Of a DNA stretch of 37,162 bases, positions 16,474-25,293 are shown one piece after another. This DNA is from Bradyrhizobium sp. (GTDB lineage: Bacteria; Pseudomonadota; Alphaproteobacteria; Rhizobiales; Xanthobacteraceae): NCBI GenBank assembly GCA_028290305.1, contig JAQGKC010000386.1:1-37162 (forward strand). The letters are read 5' to 3'. The position numbers and the translations under genes are program-made. The notes under the pieces are model-generated. The model was not told the origin of the DNA. It saw only the letters and a list, made by a program, of their open reading frames with translations, and searched no databases. Positions within the stretch are counted from its first letter, which is position 1. Each line of letters starts with the position of its first letter.

Positions 16474-17466
16474 TCAAGAGCTGAACCGGGCGCGGTAGTC
16501 TTGCGGTGTGGCCGCCAGCAGGCGCAGGAAGCTGCGGCGCATCGTCTCCTCCGAACCGAAGCCGCAACGATTTGCAATCCGCTTGATTGGAAGGCGTGAC
16601 TCCGACAATAGCCGCCGCGCCGCTTCCACTCTCAACCGCTCCACGGCGCGGCCCGGCGTCAGCCCGGTTGCCTCCGCATAGTGCCGGCTGAAGCTGCGCT
16701 CGCTCATCCCGGCCCGACTGGCGAGGACCGGAAGCGAAATGTCGCTGGCCAGATGCCCGTTGATCCAATCGTGAAGCGCTGCAAATTCATCCTCTGCCGC
16801 TTGTAGCGACAGCGTAGCGCTGAATTGCGCCTGCCCGCCGGGGCGCTTGAGGAAGACAACAAGGTAGCGAGCCACGGCCAGCGCCAGCGTGCGGCCCAAA
16901 TCCTCCTCCACGAGCGCCAGCGCCAGATCGATGCCGGCCGTCACTCCCGCGGAGGTCCAGACCGGGCCGTCACGCACGAAGATCGGGTCAGACTCGACCC
17001 GCACGGCGGGGAAGCGCCGTGCAAGGTCAGCGCAGACCGACCAATGCGTCACGGCCCGCCGCCCGTCCAGCAATCCTGTCGTGGCCAACAGAAAGGCGCC
17101 CGTGCAAACCGAGGCAACTCGACGTGCGTGCCTCGCCCGCTTCCGTACCCAATCGACCAGCGCCGGGTCGGCGGCGGCCGCTTCGACGCCTTGGCCACCG
17201 GCCACCAGCAGCGTATCCAGCGCCGCGCCGACGGGTGGAAGCGGAACCGCTGTCAGCCCCAAGCCAGCCGAGGCGGTAACGCCCTGGCCGCCTTGCGCCA
17301 CGACACGAAGCACATAGGGCGGTATTCCCCCGGTTTCGGCGACGAGGTCGTTGGCGGAGGCGAACACCTGAAGTGGTCCGGTAACATCGAGTAGCTGCAC
17401 CGACGGGTAGGCCAGCACTTCGATGACGCGGACCGTATTTGGCGGAGAACGAGGGTTCTTTGGCAT
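16474..17466 (-). CDS. GlxA-type transcriptional regulator (DJ-1/PfpI domain plus AraC HTH)
   Basis: The protein is 330 residues from the ATG at 17466; the frame continues upstream, but that part overlaps the divergent gene and is not protein-like. The N-terminal domain (about 1-190) has the DJ-1/PfpI fold: VEVLAYPSVQLLDVTGPLQVF, then ASVCTGAFLLATTGLLDGRRAVTHW with the nucleophile-elbow Cys121. The C-terminal AraC domain (about 225-330) has both HTH units (LPVLASRAGMSERSFSRHYAEATG and PIKRIANRCGFGSEETMRRSF). This is the GlxA/CdhR layout, used by activators of amine or amino-acid catabolism. It is divergent from a DJ-1/PfpI enzyme gene across 60 bases and is its likely regulator. Confidence 0.9.
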   Translation of the reverse strand: MPKNPRSPPNTVRVIEVLAYPSVQLLDVTGPLQVFASANDLVAETGGIPPYVLRVVAQGGQGVTASAGLGLTAVPLPPVGAALDTLLVAGGQGVEAAAADPALVDWVRKRARHARRVASVCTGAFLLATTGLLDGRRAVTHWSVCADLARRFPAVRVESDPIFVRDGPVWTSAGVTAGIDLALALVEEDLGRTLALAVARYLVVFLKRPGGQAQFSATLSLQAAEDEFAALHDWINGHLASDISLPVLASRAGMSERSFSRHYAEATGLTPGRAVERLRVEAARRLLSESRLPIKRIANRCGFGSEETMRRSFLRLLAATPQDYRARFSS

Positions 17467-17526
17467 TTCCGCCAGAGCGTGCCCGGTTAGATTGGTCTTG
17501 TCTATCCCTGACCTCTGACCCCAGAG

Positions 17527-18256
17527 ATGCTCATGATCCTGCACGATACCCACCTGCAAATCGGCTCGCTGCTGTTCGAAGGATTGGACCAGATCGATCT
17601 CACGGGACCCTTCGAGGTGCTGTCGCGCATCCCGAACTCGACCTATCGCATCTACGGCAAGACGGCCGGACCGGTTCGCGACTTGAAGGGCTTGCGGCTG
17701 ACGCCGGATGCAGCTCTGGCGCGACGCGCCGCAACTCGATGTCCTGCATGTGCCGGGCGGCTTCGGCCAGGAAGCCTTAATGGAGGACGAGGAGGTGCTC
17801 GGCTGGATACGGCAGCAGGCGGCCGGTGCGCGCAACGTGTTCTCCGTGTGCACGGGCGCCTTGCTCTGCGGCGCGGCCGGCCTGCTCAGGGGACGTCGGG
17901 CGACGACGCACTGGGCATCGTTTCACCTGCTGCCGTTCTTCGGCGCGATCCCTGCGAATGAGCGGGTGGTCGTGGACGGAAACTTCGTGTTCGCCGCCGG
18001 TGTCACGGCCGGAATCGATGGCGCCCTCCGTCTCGCGGCCGAGTTACGCGGTGACGCCGCGGCGCAGGCGATCCAGCTCTACATGGTGTATGCGCCCGAG
18101 CCGCCCTTCGACAGCGGCACGCCCGAGACCGCGCCGGCCGCGATACTGGAGCAGGCGCGGCAATCCGTGCGGGGCATCACGGTGCAACGGGAGGAAACGG
18201 CGCGGCGCGTGGCGAGCCGTCTTGGCATTGCGGTTCCCTTGGCTGCTGCGGAATGA
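17527..18256 (+). pseudogene. DJ-1/PfpI family protein (isonitrile hydratase-like), frameshifted
   Basis: The first frame (from ATG 17527) reads LQIGSLLFEGLDQIDLTGPF and ends up out of register near 17729. The second frame, read from about 17732, continues the same protein: APQLDVLHVPGGFGQEALM, SVCTGALLCGAAGLLRGRRATTHW, and the C-terminus PPFDSGTPETAPA. Dropping one base within GCGCGACGCG restores one protein of about 242 residues that closely resembles isonitrile hydratase (InhA) of Pseudomonas, which converts isonitriles to N-substituted formamides. The catalytic Cys in SVCTGA is intact. The lesion is one added base, so it may be a sequencing error or a young pseudogene. It is divergent from the GlxA-type regulator. 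Confidence 0.82.
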
Positions 18257-18314
18257 ACGCGCAGCGCCATTCCGACATTCACAAGTCAGTACATCATCGA
18301 ACAGGAGCGACTTC

Positions 18315-18698
18315 ATGGATCTGAGCCATATCGACGCCTTTACCGCTGCCATGCAGCGCAAAGACCTGGAGGCCATGCTGACTCACATGGCCGACGACAT
18401 CATCCTCAAGACTCCACTCGCCGCCGAGCCTTTCAAAGGCAAGGCAGCCATAAGACCGGTTGTCGAAGTCCTCCTGGGCGTGGTCGACAAATTCGACTTC
18501 CGCGAAATCATGCAGGGTCCTCAGCACGTGTCCGCATTCTTCGGGATTACGGTCGGGTCGAACGAACTGGACGGTGTGGACTATTGGCGCATCAACGAGG
18601 CAGGCTTGATACAGGAGATGACGGTCCTGTGGCGTCCCCTTCCGGCAGTGATAGCGGTGCACAACGAGTTAGCATTTGCCGGCGGCGAGCCGACCTAG
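18315..18698 (+). CDS. Nuclear transport factor 2/SnoaL-like protein
   Basis: This 127-residue protein starts at the ATG at 18315, with AGGAG nine bases upstream. It has the cone-shaped NTF2/SnoaL-like pattern: an N-terminal helix (LSHIDAFTAAMQRKDLEAMLTHMADDIILKTP), then FKGKAAIRPVVEVLL and three long strands ending in VDYWRINEAGLIQEMTVLWRPL. Such small proteins are ketosteroid isomerase-like enzymes or ligand-binding proteins; no substrate is evident. It follows the isonitrile hydratase-like gene after 58 bases and could share its transcript. A longer open frame from 17826 is a shadow of that gene. Confidence 0.82.
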   Translation: MDLSHIDAFTAAMQRKDLEAMLTHMADDIILKTPLAAEPFKGKAAIRPVVEVLLGVVDKFDFREIMQGPQHVSAFFGITVGSNELDGVDYWRINEAGLIQEMTVLWRPLPAVIAVHNELAFAGGEPT

Positions 18699-18761
18699 AA
18701 TCCGAGTCGACTTGGGATCCTGTGCCGTTAGCGGCAATCGATGGTCTCACACCCGGTGAAC

Positions 18762-19823
18762 TTAGGTGGTCCGGAAGCGGAGCACGCCATCGGTTTCCTT
18801 GGCTGTCAGACGCCCTTCGACCAGCATGTAATTGACATGGGCGATCAATTCGCCGGCGGCGAAACCCATCTGATGCACGTCCAGCACGTGCTTGTGGAAC
18901 ACCACCGGCACTAGTTCCTTGGACGTTTTCGGGGTTTCCCGGCAGGCGTCGGCGATCAGTCCGCAACGCTCTTCGTGATGGTCGGCCAATTGCTTGATGC
19001 GCGTTTTCAATCCGTAAAACGGCACGCCGTGGCCGGGCAGTACGATGACGTCATAGGGCAGGGTGGTGGTGAGGCTCGCCAATGAGGCCAGATATTCCCC
19101 GAGCGAATTCTGATCGGGTTCGACCGCCCATACGCTGACATTGGGCGAGATCTTGCTCAGCACCTGATCAGCTGACAGGAACAATTTGTCGGCGGCGCAA
19201 TACAGCATCACCTGATCGAGCGCGTGACCGCCTCCGGTAATGACCTTGAAGCGCCGTGTGCCGATGGAGATTTCGTCACCGTGCGAGATGCGGCGATAGG
19301 ACGGCGGCAGGATCGAAACCCGCTTGAGATAATCCTGGCCGCGGCCGAGCAATTTGTCGGTCAGGTTCTCGTCCATGCCATGACGCCGGAAGAACAAACG
19401 CTGCGCGTTCCTGCGCTCTTCGGTGCCACGGTTCTGATGATAGACTGACTGCAGATATTCCACCTGCGACATATAGAGCGGGCAGTCGAAGCGCTCGACG
19501 ACCCATCCCGCCAGGCCGACGTGATCGGGATGCGAATGGGTTACGATCAGCCGCGTGACCTTCACGTGGGCCAGCGGGCCTTCGAACAGCGCGGTCCAGG
19601 CCGCAATCGACTCCTCGTTGCCGAATCCGGAATCCACCATCGTCCAGCCGTCGCCATCGGCGAGCAGATAGATGTTCACGTGATTGAGCCGGAACGGCAG
19701 CTTCAGACGAACCCACAGCACGCCCGGCATCACCTCGACGACCTCGTCAGGGCCGGGAGGATTTTCCCAGGGGTAGCGCAACGCCTCGACTGAGGACGGA
19801 ACCGGGTCTGTTTTTGAATGCAT
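18762..19823 (-). CDS. MBL-fold metallohydrolase
   Basis: This 353-residue protein has the metallo-beta-lactamase fold. The metal-binding motif HSHPDH spans residues 96-101 (His96, His98, Asp100, His101), with further ligands His200 in GGGHALDQ, Asp219 in SADQVL and His264 in VLPGHGVPF. A C-terminal helical domain (LADHHEERCGLIADACRETPKTSKEL) matches the glyoxalase II/LACTB2-like subgroup with a winged-helix tail. It is a hydrolase of a thioester, lactone or phosphoester; the substrate is unknown. It is a single gene, convergent with the SnoaL-like gene and without a signal peptide. Similar alphaproteobacterial proteins are usually annotated only to family level. Confidence 0.9.
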   Translation of the reverse strand: MHSKTDPVPSSVEALRYPWENPPGPDEVVEVMPGVLWVRLKLPFRLNHVNIYLLADGDGWTMVDSGFGNEESIAAWTALFEGPLAHVKVTRLIVTHSHPDHVGLAGWVVERFDCPLYMSQVEYLQSVYHQNRGTEERRNAQRLFFRRHGMDENLTDKLLGRGQDYLKRVSILPPSYRRISHGDEISIGTRRFKVITGGGHALDQVMLYCAADKLFLSADQVLSKISPNVSVWAVEPDQNSLGEYLASLASLTTTLPYDVIVLPGHGVPFYGLKTRIKQLADHHEERCGLIADACRETPKTSKELVPVVFHKHVLDVHQMGFAAGELIAHVNYMLVEGRLTAKETDGVLRFRTT

Positions 19824-20000
19824 CGTTGGGGTGCCGCAATATTTCGTCTACCGGCTTAGCTGCACAATCGATGCCGCGCCAGCCGAAAAACAATTGCGGT
19901 TTCGCGGAAAACGCCGGAAGGCGGGGCTTTACCGCCCGCGAAGGTGAAGCAAACCATGCGCTGTGAGCGCAGGCCATACGCAGCAGCGCATGGCGAAAGC

Positions 20001-22163
20001 TCAGGCGGCCCGGATGTTGGAGAGGAATGCGTCGATTTCCGAACGCAGGACGTCGGCTTCGCGGCGGAGCGCGCCGGATGCGCTCAGCACTTCGCCGGCG
20101 GCCGATCCGGCCTCAGTCGAGGCGGTGCTGACGCCGACGATGTTGCTGGAAACCTCGCTGGTGCCGCCGGCGGCGTGTTGAATGTTGCGGGCGATCTCGC
20201 GCGTCGCCGCGCCCTGCTCTTCAACCGCGGTGGCGATCGCGGTGGTCACCTCGTTGATCTCGCTGATGGTAAGGCCGATGTTTCGGATAGCGCCGACCGC
20301 CGATGTCGTCACCTGCTGCATGTTGGCGATCTGCATGCGAATCTCGTCGGTGGCATTCGCGGTCTGGTTGGCCAGACTCTTCACCTCGGAGGCGACCACC
20401 GCAAAACCCCTGCCGGCTTCACCGGCGCGCGCGGCTTCGATGGTGGCATTGAGCGCAAGTAGATTGGTCTGCGAAGCGATAACCTGGATGAGGTCGACCA
20501 CGACGCTGATGCGGCTGGCGTTTTCGGCAAGCCCCTGCATTGTGGCGTCGGTTGCGCCGGCTTCATCGACGGCCTTGCGGGCGATTTGCGCCGAGGTGAC
20601 CACCTGGCGGCCGATTTCGGAGATCGACGACGACAATTGCTCGGTGCCCGCGGACACGGTCTGCACATTGACCGAAGTTTCCTCGGCGGCCGATGCCACC
20701 GCGCTTACCAGTGCGCTGGATTGATCGGCGGTCGCGGCCATGCTTTGCGCCGTGGTTTGCATGGAACTGGCTGACTGCTGCAGGCTATCCAGGGCGGCGC
20801 GGACGGTTGCTTCGAATTCGACAATCCGGGCCTCCATGCGGGAGGCGCGTTCGGCCTTGGCGATGCGATCCTTGTCCTGATCGGCATTTAGCGATCGGGC
20901 CTCGATCATGCTTTCGCGAAAGATCTGCAGCGTACTTGCCATCGCCGCGATCTCGTCGTGCTGGCTCGATCGATAAATTTCCGATTGGAGATCGCCGTCG
21001 GACAGAAGCTGCATCGAGCGTTGCAGATTGCCGATCCGGCGCAGGATGTTGCGACCGACATAGAGCCAGACGAACAGCACCGATCCGATCAGGGTGAGGC
21101 CGCCAAGCGCCAGCATGACCGTGGTCGCAAGCGATATCTCCTGGCGCGTCTGCCAGGTCGAGGCGTTGGTTTCCTTCTGCACGCCATCCACGAGTTGCTG
21201 CACGCTGATTCCGAGGCCGACATTGAGCTTGCCGGTTTCTTCGAGAATGGTCTCGCCGTAATCGTTCGCGTCCAGTTCCTTCTGGCGAATTTTGAAGACG
21301 CTGGTTTTACCCTCGCCCAGCGCCAGCAATTTCAGCGCGGTGTTTCCGACCGCTTTGTTTCCCGGGTTTGCGGGCAGCAGATCGAGGGTCGATTTGACGC
21401 GCTGTTGGGTATCCTTGAATTCCTTCTCGATCGCTTCCAGCGTGTCGCTGCTCTTTGCCGACAGCGCGGCGATCATTTCGGATGCCGCCAGGTTACCGCT
21501 GGCGACGACATTGCCGAGCTGGTCGACGGTCCGCGCGGCCTGCGCTGCGTCATCGGGCGAAAGATTGGCGGAGCCGAGGATGGCATTGATCTGGCTTTGA
21601 GCGTCCATCATCGCAGGGCTGGCAGTGGCAATGAAGCTCGCCTGCGTGCTGCGCAGGGCCTCGTATTGCTTGTCATGCTGGGCAGCGATCTCCAACCGTT
21701 CGCGGGCTGCGGCGCCCAGGCTTTTGATGGTGTCGTCGATGTTCTTGACGGTTTCGCTAAGCGTAGCGACGACCGTCTTGTCGGCGCCGAGTTCGGTGAT
21801 CTCGCCGAGCTTTTCGAGCGCGATCTGCTCACTGTCCTTCATTTTCCTGGAGCGTTCGTTCAGCGCCTCTTCGCTCCGCGACGCCAGCAGTGCCGGTCCT
21901 TGACTGGCAAGGCTGGCGCTCTGCGCCGCGAGCTGCAGGCTGGCCGCGAGGCGCGGGATATCCCGTCCGCTCAGATCGACCATGGCTCCGCCGAGATGCC
22001 CCAGCACCATGCCGGCGCCGGCGCTGATGACGAGAGCCATCGCTGCGATGACGGCGAAGGCGGCAAACAGGCTGCCTTTGACGCCCCATTTCGGGCGCAA
22101 CAAGCCAAGGGCCCGAGACCCGAAAGCGCGCCAAAATCCGCCGAGGATAGATCGTAACGCCAT
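20001..22163 (-). CDS. Methyl-accepting chemotaxis protein
   Basis: This 720-residue receptor has the first membrane helix at about residues 33-55 ([21 protein letters not shown]). A long, mostly helical periplasmic domain follows with no recognised PAS or Cache motif. The second membrane helix is near 350-370 ([22 protein letters not shown]), followed by a HAMP domain ([19 protein letters not shown]). The methyl-accepting domain has the highly conserved hairpin tip [20 protein letters not shown] and [15 protein letters not shown]. The C-terminus ([13 protein letters not shown]) is typical of alphaproteobacterial receptors and lacks a CheR pentapeptide. No che genes are present in the window, so it must use a distant array. 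The ligand is unknown. Confidence 0.94.
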   Translation of the reverse strand: MALRSILGGFWRAFGSRALGLLRPKWGVKGSLFAAFAVIAAMALVISAGAGMVLGHLGGAMVDLSGRDIPRLAASLQLAAQSASLASQGPALLASRSEEALNERSRKMKDSEQIALEKLGEITELGADKTVVATLSETVKNIDDTIKSLGAAARERLEIAAQHDKQYEALRSTQASFIATASPAMMDAQSQINAILGSANLSPDDAAQAARTVDQLGNVVASGNLAASEMIAALSAKSSDTLEAIEKEFKDTQQRVKSTLDLLPANPGNKAVGNTALKLLALGEGKTSVFKIRQKELDANDYGETILEETGKLNVGLGISVQQLVDGVQKETNASTWQTRQEISLATTVMLALGGLTLIGSVLFVWLYVGRNILRRIGNLQRSMQLLSDGDLQSEIYRSSQHDEIAAMASTLQIFRESMIEARSLNADQDKDRIAKAERASRMEARIVEFEATVRAALDSLQQSASSMQTTAQSMAATADQSSALVSAVASAAEETSVNVQTVSAGTEQLSSSISEIGRQVVTSAQIARKAVDEAGATDATMQGLAENASRISVVVDLIQVIASQTNLLALNATIEAARAGEAGRGFAVVASEVKSLANQTANATDEIRMQIANMQQVTTSAVGAIRNIGLTISEINEVTTAIATAVEEQGAATREIARNIQHAAGGTSEVSSNIVGVSTASTEAGSAAGEVLSASGALRREADVLRSEIDAFLSNIRAA

Positions 22164-22285
22164 GCTTCCCGCCCCCGCCTGCCTTCACCTCTAGGGATGA
22201 ACGTCGGATGGCAGTATCGTGGTACCGGGTTAATAAAATCGGGATATTTGAGCTGTTTTGCGCAATTTTCGCGCAACGAAAGCAA

Positions 22286-22310
22286 AAAGGCCGGCGCGAG
22301 GCCGGCCTTT
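22286..22310 (-). terminator. Intrinsic terminator of the outer-membrane protein gene
   Basis: AAAGGCCGG (22286-22294) pairs with CCGGCCTTT (22302-22310) around a 7-base loop. On the minus strand the stem runs into TTTTTGCTTTCG, a U-rich tail. It lies 24 bases after the stop of the beta-barrel gene. Confidence 0.85.
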
Positions 22311-22333
22311 CCGTTGGTTCAGATCAGATGGGA

Positions 22334-23047
22334 TCAGTACCGCGCGACGACCGGGCCACCCCAGTTGAAGCGATAGTTCAGGCCGGCCTTCACAGTATGC
22401 TCATCGTCGTGGAACCGGGTTCCGATGACGTCGAGCGGGCCGGTCGTGAAGGTGGTGCTGCCGAAATTGTAATACTGGTATTCGATCTTGGCGGACCAGT
22501 TCGGTGCGAACATGTATTCGACGCCAGCGCCGACGGTGTAGCCATCGCGATGGTTGCCGTCGGTGGTGAAGGCCACCGGCACGCCGCCGACGGTTGCGTT
22601 GAGATGGTCGCCATCCTTCCAGGCATAACCGCCCTTGGCGTACAGCAGCGCCGGACCCCAGGCGTAGCCGAGCCGGCCAGTGACCGAACCGAGTTGATCG
22701 CTGTTGGAAGTCACGAGGGTACCGCCGGGAAACAGCACGCCGTTGTTGCTGTTGTTCATCCAGCTGTACTGTGCCTCGACGCCGAGCACCCAGTTCGTCG
22801 CGAACTGATAGTCCGCACCGCCCTGAACGCCGCCGAGGAAACGGCCGTCGCTGCCGCTCAGGCTGCTATTGCCGGCGAACGCGCCGCCGATGTGACCGCC
22901 GATGTAGAAGCCGGTCCAGTTGTAGATCGGCGTCGGCGCGTAGGCCGGAGCCTTGGTATAGGGGCGCGCGGCAAGGTCGGCGGCAAGTGCTGGCGCCGTC
23001 GCGCCGAGGGCGACGAGGGCCACAGTAGCGAGTAGAAACTTTTTCAT
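22334..23047 (-). CDS. Outer-membrane beta-barrel protein (Omp25/RopB-like porin family)
   Basis: The protein is 237 residues from the ATG at 23047. The frame is open to 23143, but MKKFLLATVALVALGATAPA starts a perfect signal peptide with cleavage after ALA-AD, which fixes the start; GGAG lies eleven bases upstream. The mature part has YNWTGFYIGGHIGG and alternating beta strands typical of eight-stranded barrels of the Omp25/RopB group. The last strands are VKAGLNYRFNWGG and a terminal VVARY; the final aromatic residue fits recognition by the BAM machinery. It is probably an abundant structural outer-membrane protein. A palindrome at 23117-23141 upstream may be an operator. A terminator follows at 22286-22310. 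Confidence 0.92.
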   Translation of the reverse strand: MKKFLLATVALVALGATAPALAADLAARPYTKAPAYAPTPIYNWTGFYIGGHIGGAFAGNSSLSGSDGRFLGGVQGGADYQFATNWVLGVEAQYSWMNNSNNGVLFPGGTLVTSNSDQLGSVTGRLGYAWGPALLYAKGGYAWKDGDHLNATVGGVPVAFTTDGNHRDGYTVGAGVEYMFAPNWSAKIEYQYYNFGSTTFTTGPLDVIGTRFHDDEHTVKAGLNYRFNWGGPVVARY

Positions 23048-23116
23048 TGGTTTTATTTCTCCAGAGATCATTTTCGAGATTGGCCGTGTGCCGGCTCCAT
23101 CCATGGCGCGGAGATA

Positions 23117-23141
23117 GACAGCTTTTGCATAAAATGCTGTC
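23117..23141. promoter_or_regulatory. Palindromic operator candidate upstream of the beta-barrel gene
   Basis: GACAGC (23117-23122) and GCTGTC (23136-23141) flank the near-symmetric AT-rich core TTTTGCATAAAAT. It is centred about 80 bases before the start codon of the outer-membrane protein gene. Confidence 0.4.
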
Positions 23142-23202
23142 ACCGATAGGTCACACCAAGTGAGAACCCAACCGAATGGGCGAACAACAAATTTCCGTGC
23201 TT

Positions 23203-23238
23203 AATGACGCCTTAATGAAATCTAAATGATGCCTTAAT
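23203..23238. repeat. Direct repeat with 22-base period in an AT-rich intergenic region
   Basis: AATGACGCCTTAAT (23203-23216) recurs as AATGATGCCTTAAT (23225-23238), with one mismatch in 14 and starts 22 bases apart, close to two helical turns. It lies between the divergent outer-membrane protein gene and the small broken gene at 23281. Confidence 0.5.
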
Positions 23239-23280
23239 TTTTGTTGGCTGCGCTACACAGTCGGAACAAGGGGTTGGGGC

Positions 23281-23632
23281 ATGGCAACGTTTAAAATGCC
23301 GCTTTCCGGAGACGTTGTTCAGTCAATCAGTCCGTGGACAGCCTTCTTCAGTCCGATCGGTAGTCAACTAGGTGTGATCAATATCAATTTTGCCAATCGA
23401 GCGATCACGGCGTCGAGCGGGAGGTGCTTTCGGATGTCAGCACCTACGGCAAGCAAATCGGACGCATGGTGATGCGCTGATCATGCTGCTCGCGCATTTC
23501 CATCCCGAGAGGCCGCTGACATCACGAGAAAGTGCTGCGATCGATGCACTCAAGGAAATGTTGAACAAGGTCGCCGACGTGAAACAGAAGCACGCGCGGC
23601 CCGCGCTACGCCCGGATGCCGTCAAGATATAG
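23281..23632 (+). pseudogene. Small hypothetical protein gene with two one-base deletions
   Basis: From ATG 23281 the frame reads MATFKMPLSGDVVQSISPWT and on to IGSQLGVININF, then loses sense near 23392. Adding one G there gives QSSDHGVEREVLSDVSTYGKQIGRM. Adding a second G near 23468 gives DALIMLLAHFHPERPL and continues to the stop at 23632. The three frames follow as 1, 3, 2, exactly as two single deletions predict. The restored product is about 117 residues, soluble, with a helical C-terminal half (AIDALKEMLNKVADVKQKHA). I do not recognise the family. Both deletions are in short G runs, so sequencing error is a real alternative to pseudogene status. Confidence 0.6.
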
Positions 23633-23673
23633 CAGCGTCGGACGTTTCGCCGAGCCGCGCGTCTGTCTGGTGC

Positions 23674-24249
23674 TTAAAGGATGGGCTTTACCCGGCTCCA
23701 GAGTTCATTGAAGGCCATGCTGTCAAAGAAAGCCGTTGCGTCAACCACCAGTCCGTCTTTCAGCCTGAGAAACCAGGCATAGGTATTGGCATATGGCTTG
23801 CCGTCGTTGGCTGTACCCTTGCCATCAAAAAAGGCGACTACAATGTCGCCGTCGCCATAGATGCCTTTTATGGCGATCGGGCGAAATTTGTCGGCGGACG
23901 CAGAGAACCGTGCACCGAACGGCTTGAGCACCTTCTCCAGCAAGTCAGTCTTGCCGACGAAGGTGCCGGAAGCCGGCGTATTTCCGACGATCGTCCAGCG
24001 GATATCGTCGGACAACAGATCGGCGATGTTGCCGGTGCCGTTCTTCCACGCCGTGAGTGCTGCCTCCACCTTTCGCTTGTTTGCAGCGGTGACGCCTGCA
24101 TCGTTCGCGGCGAAGGCCGGCTGTGAATCGGCGACGGCATGCAGCGCTGCAACGGTTGCGAACGTCAGCAGGCGTCGTCGGCCGATACGATCAAACCAGT
24201 TCAAAGATGGCTCTTTGCTGCCGGTGGAAGAGAACGTATTGCGGGTCAC
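23674..24249 (-). CDS. Exported SnoaL-like (NTF2-fold) protein
   Basis: The protein is 191 residues when started at the GTG at 24249, chosen because GGGAG sits six bases upstream; the frame continues to 24423, but that part overlaps the SDR gene. The N-terminus contains GRRRLLTFATVAALHAVADS and a cleavage site at AFA-AND, an exported signal with an arginine cluster that could be Tat-type. The mature part is a SnoaL-like domain: VEAALTAWKNGTGNIADLLSDDIRWTIVG, SGTFVGKTDLLEKVL, then strands ending in FLRLKDGLVVDATAFFDSMAF. It is probably a periplasmic ligand-binding or small enzyme-like protein. It lies 76 bases after the SDR stop on the same strand and may share its transcript. Confidence 0.78.
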   Translation of the reverse strand: MTRNTFSSTGSKEPSLNWFDRIGRRRLLTFATVAALHAVADSQPAFAANDAGVTAANKRKVEAALTAWKNGTGNIADLLSDDIRWTIVGNTPASGTFVGKTDLLEKVLKPFGARFSASADKFRPIAIKGIYGDGDIVVAFFDGKGTANDGKPYANTYAWFLRLKDGLVVDATAFFDSMAFNELWSRVKPIL

Positions 24250-24325
24250 TCGGGACTCCCGTGATTGGATCGGGGTGGTGCTTCGCCAGTTCACTCCCGT
24301 CATCGACGCGACGGGACAAGCGGCG

Positions 24326-25159
24326 CTACGCTTCCGCGTCGGTCGAAAACGCGAGCTGCTTCTGTGCCTCGAGCCTGGCGAGGCGGTCTGAAAGCGCGGC
24401 ATGCATGAGGCGGTAGGCGTCACTGCCCAGCGTCAGGCGCAACGGCGCCGGCGAGACGTCCACGCTGGCGATCATCGCGCGCACCATCTTGTCGGGATCG
24501 CCGATCGGATTGTGCGCGCCTTCAGCGAGAACCTTGCGACGCTGGCTGAATGGGGCGGTTCGGTAGGCGTCGAGCGCGGGACCGACCACCATGCTGCCCA
24601 GACCGAACTCGGTCCTCGCACCGCCGGGTTCGACCAGCGTCGCCTCGATTCCAAAGGGCGCAATCTCCTGCACCAGCGTTTCGAAGAAGCCTTCAATGGC
24701 CCATTTGCTGGCGTGGTAGAGGCTCAAGCCCGGCAGCGCGATCTGGCCGCCCATGGAGGAGAGCTGCAGGATGCGGCCGCTCCCTTGCGCCCGCAGAAAG
24801 GGAAGTGCGGCGCGCACGACCTGCATGGATCCGATGACGTTGGTGTCGAGCTGATGTCGGATTTGCGCATCGGTCACCTCCTCCGCCGCACCGAACAGGC
24901 CGTAGCCGGCGTTGCTGACGACGACGTCGATACGCCCGAATGTGGAAAATGCCCGGTCGACGATCGCGCGCACCGCCTCGGAATCGGTGACGTCGAGCGC
25001 GGCCACCGCCAGGGCATCACCATACCTGGCCTTCAATTCGTTGAGCTGCTCCGGCTGGCGGAGCGTCGCAAACACACGGTCTCCCCTCGCAAGAAGACGC
25101 TCGGTCATGATCCGGCCAAAGCCGGAAGACGTGCCGGTGATGAACCAATTTCTCGACAT
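24326..25159 (-). CDS. Short-chain dehydrogenase/reductase
   Basis: This 277-residue classical SDR starts at the ATG at 25159 (MSRNWFITGT). The Rossmann motif TGTSSGFGR is at residues 8-16, the NNAG-equivalent is VSNAGYG (81-87), and the catalytic set is Ser134/135 in LQLSSMGG, Tyr148 and Lys152 in YHASK. The LDVTD motif supports NAD(P)-dependent oxidoreduction. Close relatives are annotated only as oxidoreductases; the substrate is unknown. It is divergent from a LysR regulator, with 134 bases between the two starts, which is the standard regulator-target layout, so induction by the LysR ligand is likely. Confidence 0.92.
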   Translation of the reverse strand: MSRNWFITGTSSGFGRIMTERLLARGDRVFATLRQPEQLNELKARYGDALAVAALDVTDSEAVRAIVDRAFSTFGRIDVVVSNAGYGLFGAAEEVTDAQIRHQLDTNVIGSMQVVRAALPFLRAQGSGRILQLSSMGGQIALPGLSLYHASKWAIEGFFETLVQEIAPFGIEATLVEPGGARTEFGLGSMVVGPALDAYRTAPFSQRRKVLAEGAHNPIGDPDKMVRAMIASVDVSPAPLRLTLGSDAYRLMHAALSDRLARLEAQKQLAFSTDAEA

Positions 25160-25293
25160 GGATGAGGTCCTTTCGCTCCGAGCGGCACTCGCCGTCTCGC
25201 GGGGCGGCACTCGCCATCTCCCGTCCCCCATGTGTCATCACCGGATTAGTAGGACTATCGCCCAGAATCGGCATGGATTACTGTGTTTTTCCC

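Noticed and set aside
17466..17853. N-terminal extension of the GlxA-type regulator to 17853
   Set aside because: The extra 129 residues have no family match and would overlap the divergent enzyme gene; the DJ-1 domain starts shortly after the ATG at 17466.
18723..18736. Hairpin TGCCG-TTAG-CGGCA between the SnoaL-like and MBL genes as a terminator
   Set aside because: The stem is only five bases long and no T-run follows on either strand.
20958..22157. A 399-residue plus-strand open frame opposite the chemotaxis receptor
   Set aside because: It is a shadow of the receptor's codons; its composition is Arg/His/Gln-rich and its ends mirror the receptor.
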